Of a DNA stretch of 64,000 nucleotides, positions 34,626 to 45,124 are shown one piece after another. Origin of the DNA: Anaerococcus obesiensis ph10 (lineage in GTDB: Bacteria; Bacillota; Clostridia; Tissierellales; Peptoniphilaceae); NCBI RefSeq assembly GCF_000311745.1, contig NZ_HE978531.1, positions 1,072,301-1,136,300 of the forward strand, read 5' to 3'. The position numbers and the translations under genes were made by a program. The notes under the pieces are model-generated. The model ran no database searches, was not told the origin of the DNA, and worked only from the letters and a program-made list of their open reading frames with translations. Every line of letters begins with the position of its first letter. Position 1 is the stretch's first letter.

Positions 34626-35881
34626 ATTTCCTCCAATTTAATTTCTATTTCTTTTGCATTTTCATCTATATCTTTTTTCTTTAAAATTAAATTTTCCATC
34701 TCTCCTGGAGCATAAACTAATTTTCTTTTCTTTGTTACTTCTTTGCCGTCGACAAACATTTTTAAAATTCTATTTTGATAAACATTGTTTACCCTAAACC
34801 TAATTATAGCTTCATCTTGCATGGTATCTGGATTTATATATTGTGGAAGTGTATAAGAAATTCCATCTCCTGCCTTTAAATATATTGGCTCTTTTTGAGA
34901 TTTTTGGAAATTATCTTTAATATAATCTGCTGCGTTTTTGGCTGCAAGTTCACTTTCTTCTGTTACATAATCTACCAAATCGTGAACATGAAGAACATTT
35001 CCTGCTGCAAATACTCCATCAACATTTGTCATTAACCTGTCTGAGACTACTGCTCCCTTAGTTTTTGGATCAATTTCAATTTTTGCTTCTTTGGTAAGTT
35101 CGTTTTCTGGCAAAAGTCCTACTGAAAGTAAAATTGTATCGCAGTCAAAGTGTTTTTCTGTTCCAGGAATTACTTTCATATTTTCATCTACTTGTGAAAG
35201 GGTACAACCTGTAACTCTTTCATCTCCTTCGATTGATGAAATTGTTGTATTAAAATAAAGTGGAATATCAAAATCGTCTAAACATTGAACAATATTTCTT
35301 TTTAATCCTCCAGAAAAAGGCATAATTTCAGCAACACATTGAACATCTGCTCCTTCTAAGGTCATTCTTCTTGCCATAATTAAACCAATATCACCAGAAC
35401 CCAAAATAACTACTTTTTTTCCTGGCATATAGCCTTCAAGATTTATCATTCTTTGGGCTGTTCCTGCTGAAAATACTCCTGCCGGTCTACTTCCTGGAAT
35501 ATTTAACGCTCCTCTTGGTCTTTCCCTACAACCCATAGCAAGAATAACTGCCTTTGGTTTTAAAGTAAACATTCCATTTTCTTCATTCATCAAAGTTATA
35601 GTTTTATCATTTGCAAAATCTATTACAATTGTATTTAATAAAACATCAATATTTCTTTTTTCAACTTCATCAATAAATCTTTGAGCATATTCTGGACCTG
35701 TAAGTTCTTCATTAAATCTGTGTAAACCAAAACCATTGTGGATACATTGGTTTAAAATCCCACCAAGCATTTCATCTCTTTCAACTATAAGTATATTTTC
35801 AATTCCTTCATCATAGGCACGAGCAGCAGCTCCAAGTCCTGCAGGACCTCCACCTATTATTACTAAATCATAATTTTTCAT
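34622..35881 (-). CDS. FAD/NAD(P)-dependent oxidoreductase of the glycerol operon
   Basis: A 419-residue pyridine nucleotide-disulfide oxidoreductase. FAD is bound by VIIGGGPAGLGAAARAY (6-22), and the second dinucleotide loop is VVILGSGDIGLIMARR (about 155-170). CIHNGFG stands where family members carry a redox Cys. The late ATG-like motif is VFAAGNVLHVHD. It would take electrons from the GlpA-like subunit and pass them to NAD(P) or another carrier, with DUF1667 as partner. Confidence 0.88.
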   Translation of the reverse strand: MKNYDLVIIGGGPAGLGAAARAYDEGIENILIVERDEMLGGILNQCIHNGFGLHRFNEELTGPEYAQRFIDEVEKRNIDVLLNTIVIDFANDKTITLMNEENGMFTLKPKAVILAMGCRERPRGALNIPGSRPAGVFSAGTAQRMINLEGYMPGKKVVILGSGDIGLIMARRMTLEGADVQCVAEIMPFSGGLKRNIVQCLDDFDIPLYFNTTISSIEGDERVTGCTLSQVDENMKVIPGTEKHFDCDTILLSVGLLPENELTKEAKIEIDPKTKGAVVSDRLMTNVDGVFAAGNVLHVHDLVDYVTEESELAAKNAADYIKDNFQKSQKEPIYLKAGDGISYTLPQYINPDTMQDEAIIRFRVNNVYQNRILKMFVDGKEVTKKRKLVYAPGEMENLILKKKDIDENAKEIEIKLEEI

Positions 35882-35892
35882 TTAAATGCTCC

Positions 35893-37314
35893 TTACTTTA
35901 CATGTCCTTTTATGTAGTAAGAATCTTTTCCATTTTTTACTACATCGTCATAGTCTTCGCCCAATTCTCTTGCAAGTATTTCCATAACTCTTGGCAAACA
36001 GAATCCTCCTTGGCATCTTCCTGCTGTAGCTCTTACCCTTCTTTTGATTCCATCAACAGTTCTTGCCCCAAGAGGACGATTGATTGCATCTACAATTTCA
36101 CCTTCTGTTATAGATTCACACCTACAAATGATTTTTCCATATCTCTTGTCTTTTTTGATTAATTCGTCGTGTTCTTCAAGACTTAATTCGCTAGTTTTTG
36201 GAGTAGGTTTTCTATCATAAGTAAAATCTTTATTTTCTTCTAGATTTAATTTTTCGCTTACAAGATTTGCCATATATTCCCCAATAGCTGGAGCTGATGT
36301 AAGACCAGGGGATTCAATTCCTACACAGTCAAAAAATCCATCAAGACTTTCTTTTAAAATAAAATCTCCACCTACTTCATGAGCTCTGTTTCCAGAAAAA
36401 GATGTTATAACCATTCTTACAGGAACATTTTTTACAGTGTGATTTGATTTTTCTATAACTTCTTCAATGTGTTCTCTTGTTGAACGTCTATCATGTTTAT
36501 CATCAATAAAATCTGAAGTTGGTCCTACAAGAGTGTTGTTATCGATTGTTGGAGATACCAAAATTCCCTTACCTTTTTCAGTAGGAAGATTAAACATAAC
36601 GTGATTTACAAAGCCTTTTGTATCCTTATCCAAAAGTAAATATTCTCCACGTCTTGCTTTTATTTCAAATTTTTCATCTGAAACAGCATTGTGGATTTCA
36701 TCTGAATATACTCCAGCAGCATTTATAACTGCCTTAGTTTGATATGTATTATTTTCAGTAGAAACTTCCCAATATCCGTCTTTCTTTTCAGTTTTTATAA
36801 CTTTTTCGTAAAATTTATAGGAAACTCCATTAATATTAGAAACTTCTGCAAAGGCAATGTTCATCAAAAATGGATCAACAATTCCTGCCTCTTTTGCATA
36901 CAAAGCAGCCACAACATCATCTGTTATATTTGGCTCCATTTTTAAAACTTCTTCTCTGTTTAAAATTTCCATTCCAGAAACGCCATTTTCAATTCCTTGA
37001 TCATAAAGAGCTTGCAATTTTGGCATATCTTCTTCGCTGTGACAAAGAACAAAAGTTCCAATTTTTTTGTAAGGGAAAGATAATTTTTTGGCTTCATCTT
37101 CCATCATGTGATTTCCTCTTACATTCATTTTTGCCTTCATTGTTCCAGGCTCTGCATCATAACCACCATGGCAAATTGCTGAATTTGCTTTTGAGGTTTC
37201 TGTGCATACATCTTCATTTTTTTCTAAAACTAGAAATTTTCCTTTTTTCTTTGATAGTTGGTAGGCAATAGAAGTACCCGTTACTCCTGCTCCTATAATT
37301 ATTGCATCAAACAT
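35893..37314 (-). CDS. FAD-dependent glycerol-3-phosphate dehydrogenase-like protein with BFD-type Fe-S domain (second paralogue)
   Basis: A paralogue of 22323-23810 with the same layout: FAD motif IIGAGVTGTSIAYQL near the start, SKANSAICHGGY, and a C-terminal BFD domain with CRC and CQGGFC. The start is set at MFDAII, 8 bases after GGAAG; the longer frame from 37329 starts without an RBS. It is the anaerobic G3P dehydrogenase subunit of the glpK operon, separated from glpK by a terminator-like hairpin. Confidence 0.9.
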   Translation of the reverse strand: MFDAIIIGAGVTGTSIAYQLSKKKGKFLVLEKNEDVCTETSKANSAICHGGYDAEPGTMKAKMNVRGNHMMEDEAKKLSFPYKKIGTFVLCHSEEDMPKLQALYDQGIENGVSGMEILNREEVLKMEPNITDDVVAALYAKEAGIVDPFLMNIAFAEVSNINGVSYKFYEKVIKTEKKDGYWEVSTENNTYQTKAVINAAGVYSDEIHNAVSDEKFEIKARRGEYLLLDKDTKGFVNHVMFNLPTEKGKGILVSPTIDNNTLVGPTSDFIDDKHDRRSTREHIEEVIEKSNHTVKNVPVRMVITSFSGNRAHEVGGDFILKESLDGFFDCVGIESPGLTSAPAIGEYMANLVSEKLNLEENKDFTYDRKPTPKTSELSLEEHDELIKKDKRYGKIICRCESITEGEIVDAINRPLGARTVDGIKRRVRATAGRCQGGFCLPRVMEILARELGEDYDDVVKNGKDSYYIKGHVK

Positions 37315-37342
37315 ATTTCTTCCTTTCAAATAAATTTAAATG

Positions 37343-37383
37343 AAAAAAAGCAAGTTAAAGTAGGGCCTACTTTAACTCGCTTT
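37343..37383 (-). terminator. terminator/attenuator between glpK and glpA2
   Basis: A 15-bp stem AGCGAGTTAAAGTAG/CTACTTTAACTTGCT with seven Ts on the minus strand. One G-U pair is only good on the minus strand, which fixes the orientation. It may end glpK messages or be a GlpP-responsive attenuator for the next genes. Confidence 0.8.
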
Positions 37384-37441
37384 CTCATCGTCTTATTTTA
37401 TTGTTAATTTTATTATATTACATTATATAATCTTTGTAAAA

Positions 37442-39531
<2,090 letters not shown>

Positions 39532-39550
39532 TTTTCCTCCAAATACACAA

Positions 39551-39583
39551 AGCGAGCCTTATAAAAAATAAGTGCTCGCTTCT
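39551..39583 (-). terminator. leader hairpin upstream of glpP
   Basis: Stem AGCGAGC/GCTCGCT extended by CTTAT/ATAAG, with a short T run on the minus strand, lies between promoter and glpP. A plausible attenuator under GlpP's own control. Confidence 0.65.
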
Positions 39584-39606
39584 CCAAATATATTTATTAC
39601 ACCCTC

Positions 39607-39635
39607 ATTGTAGCACATAAAATTTATAAATGCAA
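39607..39635 (-). promoter_or_regulatory. promoter of glpP-glpK
   Basis: Minus-strand -35 TTGCAT (39630-39635) and -10 TACAAT (39607-39612), spacer 17 bases. ATGTGCTACAAT...GGTGTAA matches the glpF promoter region. Confidence 0.75.
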
Positions 39636-39767
39636 ACAATTTCATCTAATATTTTTTATTTTTTAAATTTTTCTCTTATCATTGTAAATTCAAAGATTTT
39701 TTTATTTTTTAATTATTATTTTTTAAAATAAAATCTTGAAATCATTTTAAATTTTAAATTTTTCAAA

Positions 39768-39797
39768 TAAAAAAGATGGAAATAATCCATCTTTATT
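39768..39797 (-). terminator. terminator of the pseudouridine synthase gene
   Basis: Stem AAAGATGGA/TCCATCTTT with T run on the minus strand, overlapping the stop codon. Confidence 0.8.
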
Positions 39798-40497
39798 GTT
39801 CTTTTGTAAATAATTCTTTTTCTTCTTGTGTAAGTTCTCTGTAATCTCCTGGATTTAAGGTCTTATCTAATTGCAATTTTCCTATTGCAAGTCTTTTTAA
39901 TTTTACTACTTCGTTATCGTTATTTGAAAATAATCTTTTTACTAAATGAAATTTTCCTTCTGTTACGTAAACGTAGGCTTTTTTATCTTCAATTATTTCA
40001 AGCTTTGCACTTCTTGCATAATAATCATCTTCTTTTATATATACGCCTTCTTTAAAAATTTCTACTAGGGCAGGTTCGATTTTTTTTGATGTTTCTACTT
40101 CGTATTTTTTCCAAATATTTGAATTTGGACTTATTACTCTGTGGATAAATTTTCCATCGGTTGACATTAACAAAAGTCCTGTTGTATCTTTATCAAGACG
40201 ACCCGCTATTGCCAAATCTAAATTTAAATAAAATTCATCCAAGTCACTCATTACAGTTCCATCAAGTTCGTTTGATTGGCAAATTAATCCTTCTCTTTTG
40301 TTCATCATTATATAAATATTTTCAAAATAATCTACAAGCTCTCCCATATAGATTACTTCGTCAATATTTGGATCAACTTTTACTGATGAATCTTTTATAA
40401 TTTCTCCGTTTATTACAAGCCCGCCTTTTTTTGCATTTTTCTTTATATTTTTTCTAGTATCAAGATTGGCGTTTCCAATCATTTTATCTACTCTCAT
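39793..40497 (-). CDS. 16S rRNA pseudouridine synthase, RsuA family
   Basis: A protein of about 234 residues with an N-terminal S4-like RNA-binding domain (1-60) and a pseudouridine synthase domain. The catalytic Asp is in AGRLDKDTTGLLL (about 99-111). The type of C-terminal domain points to the RsuA/RluB/E/F family. Start at MRVDKM; the frame can begin two codons earlier at 40503. It overlaps the PadR gene by 14 bases. Confidence 0.9.
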   Translation of the reverse strand: MRVDKMIGNANLDTRKNIKKNAKKGGLVINGEIIKDSSVKVDPNIDEVIYMGELVDYFENIYIMMNKREGLICQSNELDGTVMSDLDEFYLNLDLAIAGRLDKDTTGLLLMSTDGKFIHRVISPNSNIWKKYEVETSKKIEPALVEIFKEGVYIKEDDYYARSAKLEIIEDKKAYVYVTEGKFHLVKRLFSNNDNEVVKLKRLAIGKLQLDKTLNPGDYRELTQEEKELFTKEQ

Positions 40498-40819
40498 TAT
40501 CATTTTTAACTCCTAAAATATTTCTTACATTTTCTTCTAATTCTAGGAAATCTTCTATAAATCCTAATAAATATTCTTCGCCTTTTGCTGTTATATAATA
40601 ATATTTTCTTTTTGGTCCAACTTTTGATTTTTCTTTTGAAGAAAATATAAGACCTTTTTTCGATAATCTTTGCAAAATAGGATAGACTGTAGATTCGGTC
40701 ATATTATAAAAACCGTTAAGTCTTAGGGTTTCTACAATCTCATATCCATAAGTTTCTTTGTCTTTGATTATTTTTAGAATTACCCCTTCGATAACTCCTT
40801 TTAACATTTGAGATTTCAT
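40484..40819 (-). CDS. PadR family transcriptional regulator
   Basis: A 111-residue PadR regulator: a winged helix (about 8-85) with YGYEIVETLRLNGFYNMTESTVYPILQRL and the wing KRKYYYIT, followed by one dimerisation helix. Short PadR proteins usually control an adjacent membrane or transport gene, but here the downstream gene is a pseudouridine synthase, so its target is open. Confidence 0.9.
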   Translation of the reverse strand: MKSQMLKGVIEGVILKIIKDKETYGYEIVETLRLNGFYNMTESTVYPILQRLSKKGLIFSSKEKSKVGPKRKYYYITAKGEEYLLGFIEDFLELEENVRNILGVKNDNESR

Positions 40820-40859
40820 TTTATCACCTTAAAAAATTGTATTCTTTAGTAGGACTTAA

Positions 40860-43448
40860 TCAAGTTCTTTTGCAAAAATATGCCATAGGACAAAATTTGC
40901 ATTGTTTCTTATCTTGAGTTTTTATTTCAATATTTTTTTCTACTATATTTTTTCCTATTTCGTCTATATTTTTCATATCAAAATCCGATTTTTCTACTTC
41001 TATAAGTTTGTCTTCTTCAATAAAATATAAGATCATCTTGTTTACTTTTTTATTATTATAAACTAACAAATTGTAGTAAGTAAGTAGTTGGTTTTTGTAG
41101 GAAATTAAATTATTTTCATCTGCCTTTCCAGTTTTTATATCGATAATTGTTCCATCTTCAAGGATTATATCAATATTTCCTTGCAAAATATAGGAAAATC
41201 TATCAAGTTTTATATTCATTTCCGAATGTTTTATCGGAAAATTTCTATTTACAAAATTTTCAATTGGTTTTTGAAATTCTTTGTTTTCCTTTATAAAGTC
41301 ATTTATTGCATGGTAAGAAAGATTTTCTTTTTTTAAATTTGTAAGATATTCGGCAAGAGAGTGAACTTTTGAACCAAATTCCAAAGATTTTGATTTTTCT
41401 TTTTTAAAATCCAAAACTCTTATAAATTTATATTTTAATGGACAAGATTTGTAAATTGAAATATCCGTTGTATATGCCAAAATTTCTTTTTTTACAATAT
41501 CTTCTTTGAATTTAAAATCTATGGTTTTTAATATTGAAGACGAATTTAATGAAAAGGCAAAATTTTTAATGTAGGAATTTTTGGAATTATCCAATAAAAC
41601 CAAAAGATTTTTTGCTCTGGTAAAGGCTGTATAATACTTCCTATAATAATTTTTTAAAAAATCACTTTCTTTTGCAGCCTCTAGTTTTGGACTAAATGCG
41701 CGCATATCTTTTCTTGGATTATCATTTAAACTTGATACAAATACCACATCATACTCAAGTCCTTTTGCTTGATGAATTGTAGAAAATATTACAGAATTTT
41801 TTGGAGCATCAAAATTTTCAAATTCGCTTACGGCTGAATTTTTGAAAAGATAAAAAATATATCCATAAATTAAATCCACTGATTTTTTGTAATAATTTAT
41901 ATCATAGCCACAAAGATTTGTAAAATCTGATAAAATTGATGTAAATTTCCCAATATTTGAAAGCTCTCTTATTGAATTTAATTTGTCAATTTTTTTATCC
42001 AAAATCTCCCTAAAAATTTCAAGTCCAAAAGCTTTGTATAAAATATCCGTGTAGGATTTATTTTCTTCAATAATTAATTTTTCTTCCTTTATATAGGCAT
42101 TTAATTCTTCATTTTTTGTAAATTCTTTATCATCGAAAATGCTAACAATATATTTTTTGAAATTCGTTTCTTGAGTCCATTTGTACTTATCTGGATTTGA
42201 ACCAGTAAGTTTTTTTGGTTTTTTTGAAAAAATTGAAATAAGAACATAAAGGCAAAGTCTAATTTCTCTTCTTTTGAAAAACAATTTCGATGATTTATTT
42301 AAAACATTTATTCCGTGATTTTCAAAATAAGTTTGCAAAGATTTTGGATAATCACTATTTAAAGACGGAAACAAAAATGCTATTTGATTCAAATTTATTT
42401 TTTTGTTCAAAAATTTTACTATATATTCAATATTTTCATATTCATTTGCCCTAGCCCTTACAACAGAATTTTCATTTTTTTCGCCATCATTAGCCTTAAG
42501 ATTTTTTATTTTTTCAAGGTCAAAAGCATTAGAATTTACAAGAAATTGTCTGGATTTGTCAATTATTTCCTGATTAGACCTGTAATTAATATCAATATGA
42601 TAAAAATTAGCCTTTCTTTTCATCTTCATCTTGCAAGTTTTATCAAAATCTCTCAAATTTTTAGGACTTGCTCCCCTAAATGAATAAAGAGCCTGATCAT
42701 CATCTCCAAAAACCATAAGGTTTTTGCCCTTACAAAGGCTAAAAGAAATTTCTTCTTGAATAGTATTTGTGTCTTGGTACTCATCAATTATTACAAAATC
42801 AATCCTATCCCTAATTTTTTTTCCATAAAAAGGATCTTTTAAAAGATCATAAAATTTTTTTAAAATCAATTGATAATTTATAAGGTCATTTTCATCTAGA
42901 AAATTTGCCCATGCCAAATAAATTTCCAAAGCTAGAATATCACGAGGATTATTAGAATTACGAAGTTCATCCAAGTCGACCAAATTATTGGTAATATTCG
43001 CAAAAATCCCCTGAATTTGTCCGACCTCATTATAAGAAATAAATTTTGAAAAATTTGGAAGATTTTCAAAAATATCCATATTTTTTTCAATCAAATATCC
43101 TTCAATATGAGAGTCGATAACCAAAGGATCAAAAATTTTATTCGTAAAGGATTTATATTCTTTCAAAAAAGAAAGAGCAAGGGAATGGAAATTTCCAATC
43201 AACATATTTGAAGTATCAGCAAAAATTTTCTCTTTTTTAAGACCTGACTCCACCCTTTCAATAAGCTCATTCGCTGCTTTTTTTGTAAAAGTAGTTACAA
43301 GGATTTTGTTAGGACTAATTCCGTCATTTTTTATTAAAGAAATAATTTTTTGAACAATTGTGAAAGTTTTTCCCGTACCAGGCCCTGCCAAAACTGCACA
43401 AGGATATTTTGCATCTTCCACAATCAATTTTTGTTTTTCATTTATCAT
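40860..43448 (-). CDS. UvrD/AddA-like helicase fused to PD-(D/E)XK nuclease with Fe-S cysteines
   Basis: An 862-residue SF1A helicase-nuclease. Motif I AGPGTGKTFTI (about 21-31), motif II IIDEYQDTN (near 224), motif III FGDDDQALYSFRGA, and late motifs FSTIHQAKGLEYDVVFVSSL and YTAFTRAKNLL are intact. The C-terminal third carries a RecB/Cas4-like nuclease: SCPLKYKF, then IIDIKTGKADE (catalytic Asp/Lys) and CKFCPMAYFC, whose four cysteines fit a [4Fe-4S] clamp. A role in DNA break repair is likely. It overlaps the GNAT gene. Confidence 0.9.
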   Translation of the reverse strand: MINEKQKLIVEDAKYPCAVLAGPGTGKTFTIVQKIISLIKNDGISPNKILVTTFTKKAANELIERVESGLKKEKIFADTSNMLIGNFHSLALSFLKEYKSFTNKIFDPLVIDSHIEGYLIEKNMDIFENLPNFSKFISYNEVGQIQGIFANITNNLVDLDELRNSNNPRDILALEIYLAWANFLDENDLINYQLILKKFYDLLKDPFYGKKIRDRIDFVIIDEYQDTNTIQEEISFSLCKGKNLMVFGDDDQALYSFRGASPKNLRDFDKTCKMKMKRKANFYHIDINYRSNQEIIDKSRQFLVNSNAFDLEKIKNLKANDGEKNENSVVRARANEYENIEYIVKFLNKKINLNQIAFLFPSLNSDYPKSLQTYFENHGINVLNKSSKLFFKRREIRLCLYVLISIFSKKPKKLTGSNPDKYKWTQETNFKKYIVSIFDDKEFTKNEELNAYIKEEKLIIEENKSYTDILYKAFGLEIFREILDKKIDKLNSIRELSNIGKFTSILSDFTNLCGYDINYYKKSVDLIYGYIFYLFKNSAVSEFENFDAPKNSVIFSTIHQAKGLEYDVVFVSSLNDNPRKDMRAFSPKLEAAKESDFLKNYYRKYYTAFTRAKNLLVLLDNSKNSYIKNFAFSLNSSSILKTIDFKFKEDIVKKEILAYTTDISIYKSCPLKYKFIRVLDFKKEKSKSLEFGSKVHSLAEYLTNLKKENLSYHAINDFIKENKEFQKPIENFVNRNFPIKHSEMNIKLDRFSYILQGNIDIILEDGTIIDIKTGKADENNLISYKNQLLTYYNLLVYNNKKVNKMILYFIEEDKLIEVEKSDFDMKNIDEIGKNIVEKNIEIKTQDKKQCKFCPMAYFCKRT

Positions 43449-43948
43449 AAAATCAACTCATACACAAATCTTTTAGACCTTTTAATTTTGTCATCAACAG
43501 TACAAATTCCAATTTTTTCAAAAGAAAATTTTTTAATTAAACTTTGCATTTTATAATTATCAGGATGAGTGTCAATCCTAATCGACTCCATTTTTGAATT
43601 TTTTCCATAAGAAATAATTTCTTCAAAAAATCTATTAGCAAGACCCTTGCCTTTTGCACTTTCCTTCACACTCAATCTGTGAATAGTAAAAAATGGTCCA
43701 TGATTTTTAAAATCATTTTCAATGTTTTTGTAATCTTCTTCGTAAGATTTTTTTAAAAAAGCAAAAGATAAAATTTCTCCATTTTCCTCATAAACAAAAC
43801 TTTCTCCCGTCAAAATATTTTCCAAAATCCCCTTTCTATCAGGAAGTCCATTTTGCCATTGGTCAACTCCATCTTTTTTCAAAGCTTTTTTCCCATCATT
43901 TATTATTACCATTATTTCATCTAAATCTTTAATTTCTGCTATTCTCAT
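43445..43948 (-). CDS. GNAT family N-acetyltransferase
   Basis: A protein of about 167 residues of the GNAT fold: N-terminal IAEIKDLDEIMVIINDGK, the central strand FTIHRLSVKESAKGKGLANRFFEEI with the acetyl-CoA-binding pyrophosphate loop (K-G-K-G-L-A), and FSFEKIG near the end. Acceptor unknown. The start is placed at MRIAEI; the frame is open to 43963. It overlaps the helicase gene by four bases. Confidence 0.88.
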   Translation of the reverse strand: MRIAEIKDLDEIMVIINDGKKALKKDGVDQWQNGLPDRKGILENILTGESFVYEENGEILSFAFLKKSYEEDYKNIENDFKNHGPFFTIHRLSVKESAKGKGLANRFFEEIISYGKNSKMESIRIDTHPDNYKMQSLIKKFSFEKIGICTVDDKIKRSKRFVYELIL

Positions 43949-44010
43949 ACAATCATTATACATTAAAAATTTTTTATTAAATTTTCAAAATTTCTTTTGG
44001 TTTTGAAAAT

Positions 44011-44036
44011 AAAAAAGCTATGAGAAAACTCATAGC
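44011..44036 (-). terminator. terminator hairpin with T run (distal copy) after metQ2
   Basis: Stem GCTATGAG/CTCATAGC, loop of four, and six Ts on the minus strand. It shares its stem with 44210-44230, the two being separated by repeat copy 3. Confidence 0.85.
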
Positions 44037-44209
44037 CCAGTCTGTTGACAAACTAAAAATTCGCCCATTTCGACCGAACGTAGTGAGCGGAGAAATCTCA
44101 TGAGATCTCTCCGTGCGTTCGTTTCACTCACTTAGTCGAGATGGGTTATTATTAATTTAATTCTAAATTACTAATAATTCTTAATAATTAGACTTTGTCT
44201 ACACTCTGA
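44037..44209 (-). repeat. MITE-like repeat element, copy 3
   Basis: Read on the minus strand: end motif GTGTAGACAAAG, AACCCATCTCGAC (44151-44139), a variable middle, the palindrome GGAGAGATCTCATGAGAT, then GGTCGAAATGGGCGAA and the inverted end TTTGTCAACAG. The two ends match at 12 of 15 positions. No coding capacity is credible. It points the same way as the upstream metQ gene, like copy 2 relative to its upstream gene. Confidence 0.8.
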
Positions 44210-44230
44210 GCTATGAGCAAAACTCATAGC
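44210..44230 (-). terminator. terminator hairpin without T run (proximal copy) after metQ2
   Basis: Stem GCTATGAG/CTCATAGC with a 5-base loop, 33 bases after the metQ2 stop. No T run follows on the minus strand. Confidence 0.75.
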
Positions 44231-44262
44231 CTATATATATTTAAGGTGGTCTTATTTAATTT

Positions 44263-45108
44263 TTACCAAGCAGGAATCCATGCTCCTCCTGTTAATTTTT
44301 CGTAGTCTTTTTTGGTTTGGTCTGTTTGGTAATAATTTTTTACAAAATCATTTAAAACTTTATCGTCTTTTCTTTCTTTTTTGGCTGCAAATACATTTAC
44401 GTATGGATTAGTGTCATCTGCTTTTGATTCCTCAAATTTTAAAGCTGGATATTCGGTTGCAATTTTTGAATCTAGGGCAAAAGTATCATTTACTATTGCA
44501 AGAGCAGCTGAATCGAGATTTCTTGCTGTTTGTGCTGCGTCAACTTCTGTGATTTTTAATTTTTTTGGATTTTCTTTAATATCTTCAACTGTTACCGGAT
44601 CTCCCTTTTCGCCTTTTACTTTTATAAGGCCTGCATCTTGTAATAAAAACAAGGCTCTTGCTCCATTTGATGCATCATTCGGAATTACTATTTCGTCATT
44701 TTCTTTTACTTCGTCTAGTGATTTATATTTTTTGGAATAAATCCCAAGCGGTGCAAGCATTGTATTTCCTATTGAAACAAGTTCTGTCTTGTGGTCTTTG
44801 TTAAATTCTTCTAGAAATTTTTTGTGTTGGTAAGCATTTAAATCAATATTTCCAGATTCCAAAGCCTCATTTGGTTGATTATAATCTGTAAAAACTACAA
44901 GCTCTACATCATTTCCCGTTTTTTCTTCGTATCTTTTTATAACTTCATTTAATACGTCGTTATATTCTCCAACCACACCGATTTTTATGCTTTGTTTTTC
45001 TTTTGCGTTTTCGTTTGAATTTGATGTATTTTTTTCTTCCTTGTTTCCACATGAGCTAAGTCCTAGGAGTAGGGCAAGTCCTAAAGCAATTTTTCCTATT
45101 TTTTTCAT
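44263..45108 (-). CDS. MetQ-type methionine-binding lipoprotein (second copy)
   Basis: A 281-residue NlpA/MetQ lipoprotein: signal MKKIGKIALGLALLLGLSSC with the lipobox Cys at 20, then IKIGVVGEYNDVL, FTDYNQPNEALESGNIDLNAYQHKKF-type ligand region (about 77-102, Gln/His contacts), and a C-terminal SGGAWIPAW-like end. It delivers methionine or a derivative to MetNI. It lies 16 bases after a close paralogue and is last in the T-box operon. Confidence 0.92.
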   Translation of the reverse strand: MKKIGKIALGLALLLGLSSCGNKEEKNTSNSNENAKEKQSIKIGVVGEYNDVLNEVIKRYEEKTGNDVELVVFTDYNQPNEALESGNIDLNAYQHKKFLEEFNKDHKTELVSIGNTMLAPLGIYSKKYKSLDEVKENDEIVIPNDASNGARALFLLQDAGLIKVKGEKGDPVTVEDIKENPKKLKITEVDAAQTARNLDSAALAIVNDTFALDSKIATEYPALKFEESKADDTNPYVNVFAAKKERKDDKVLNDFVKNYYQTDQTKKDYEKLTGGAWIPAW

Positions 45109-45124
45109 TTTTTATCTCCTTTTT

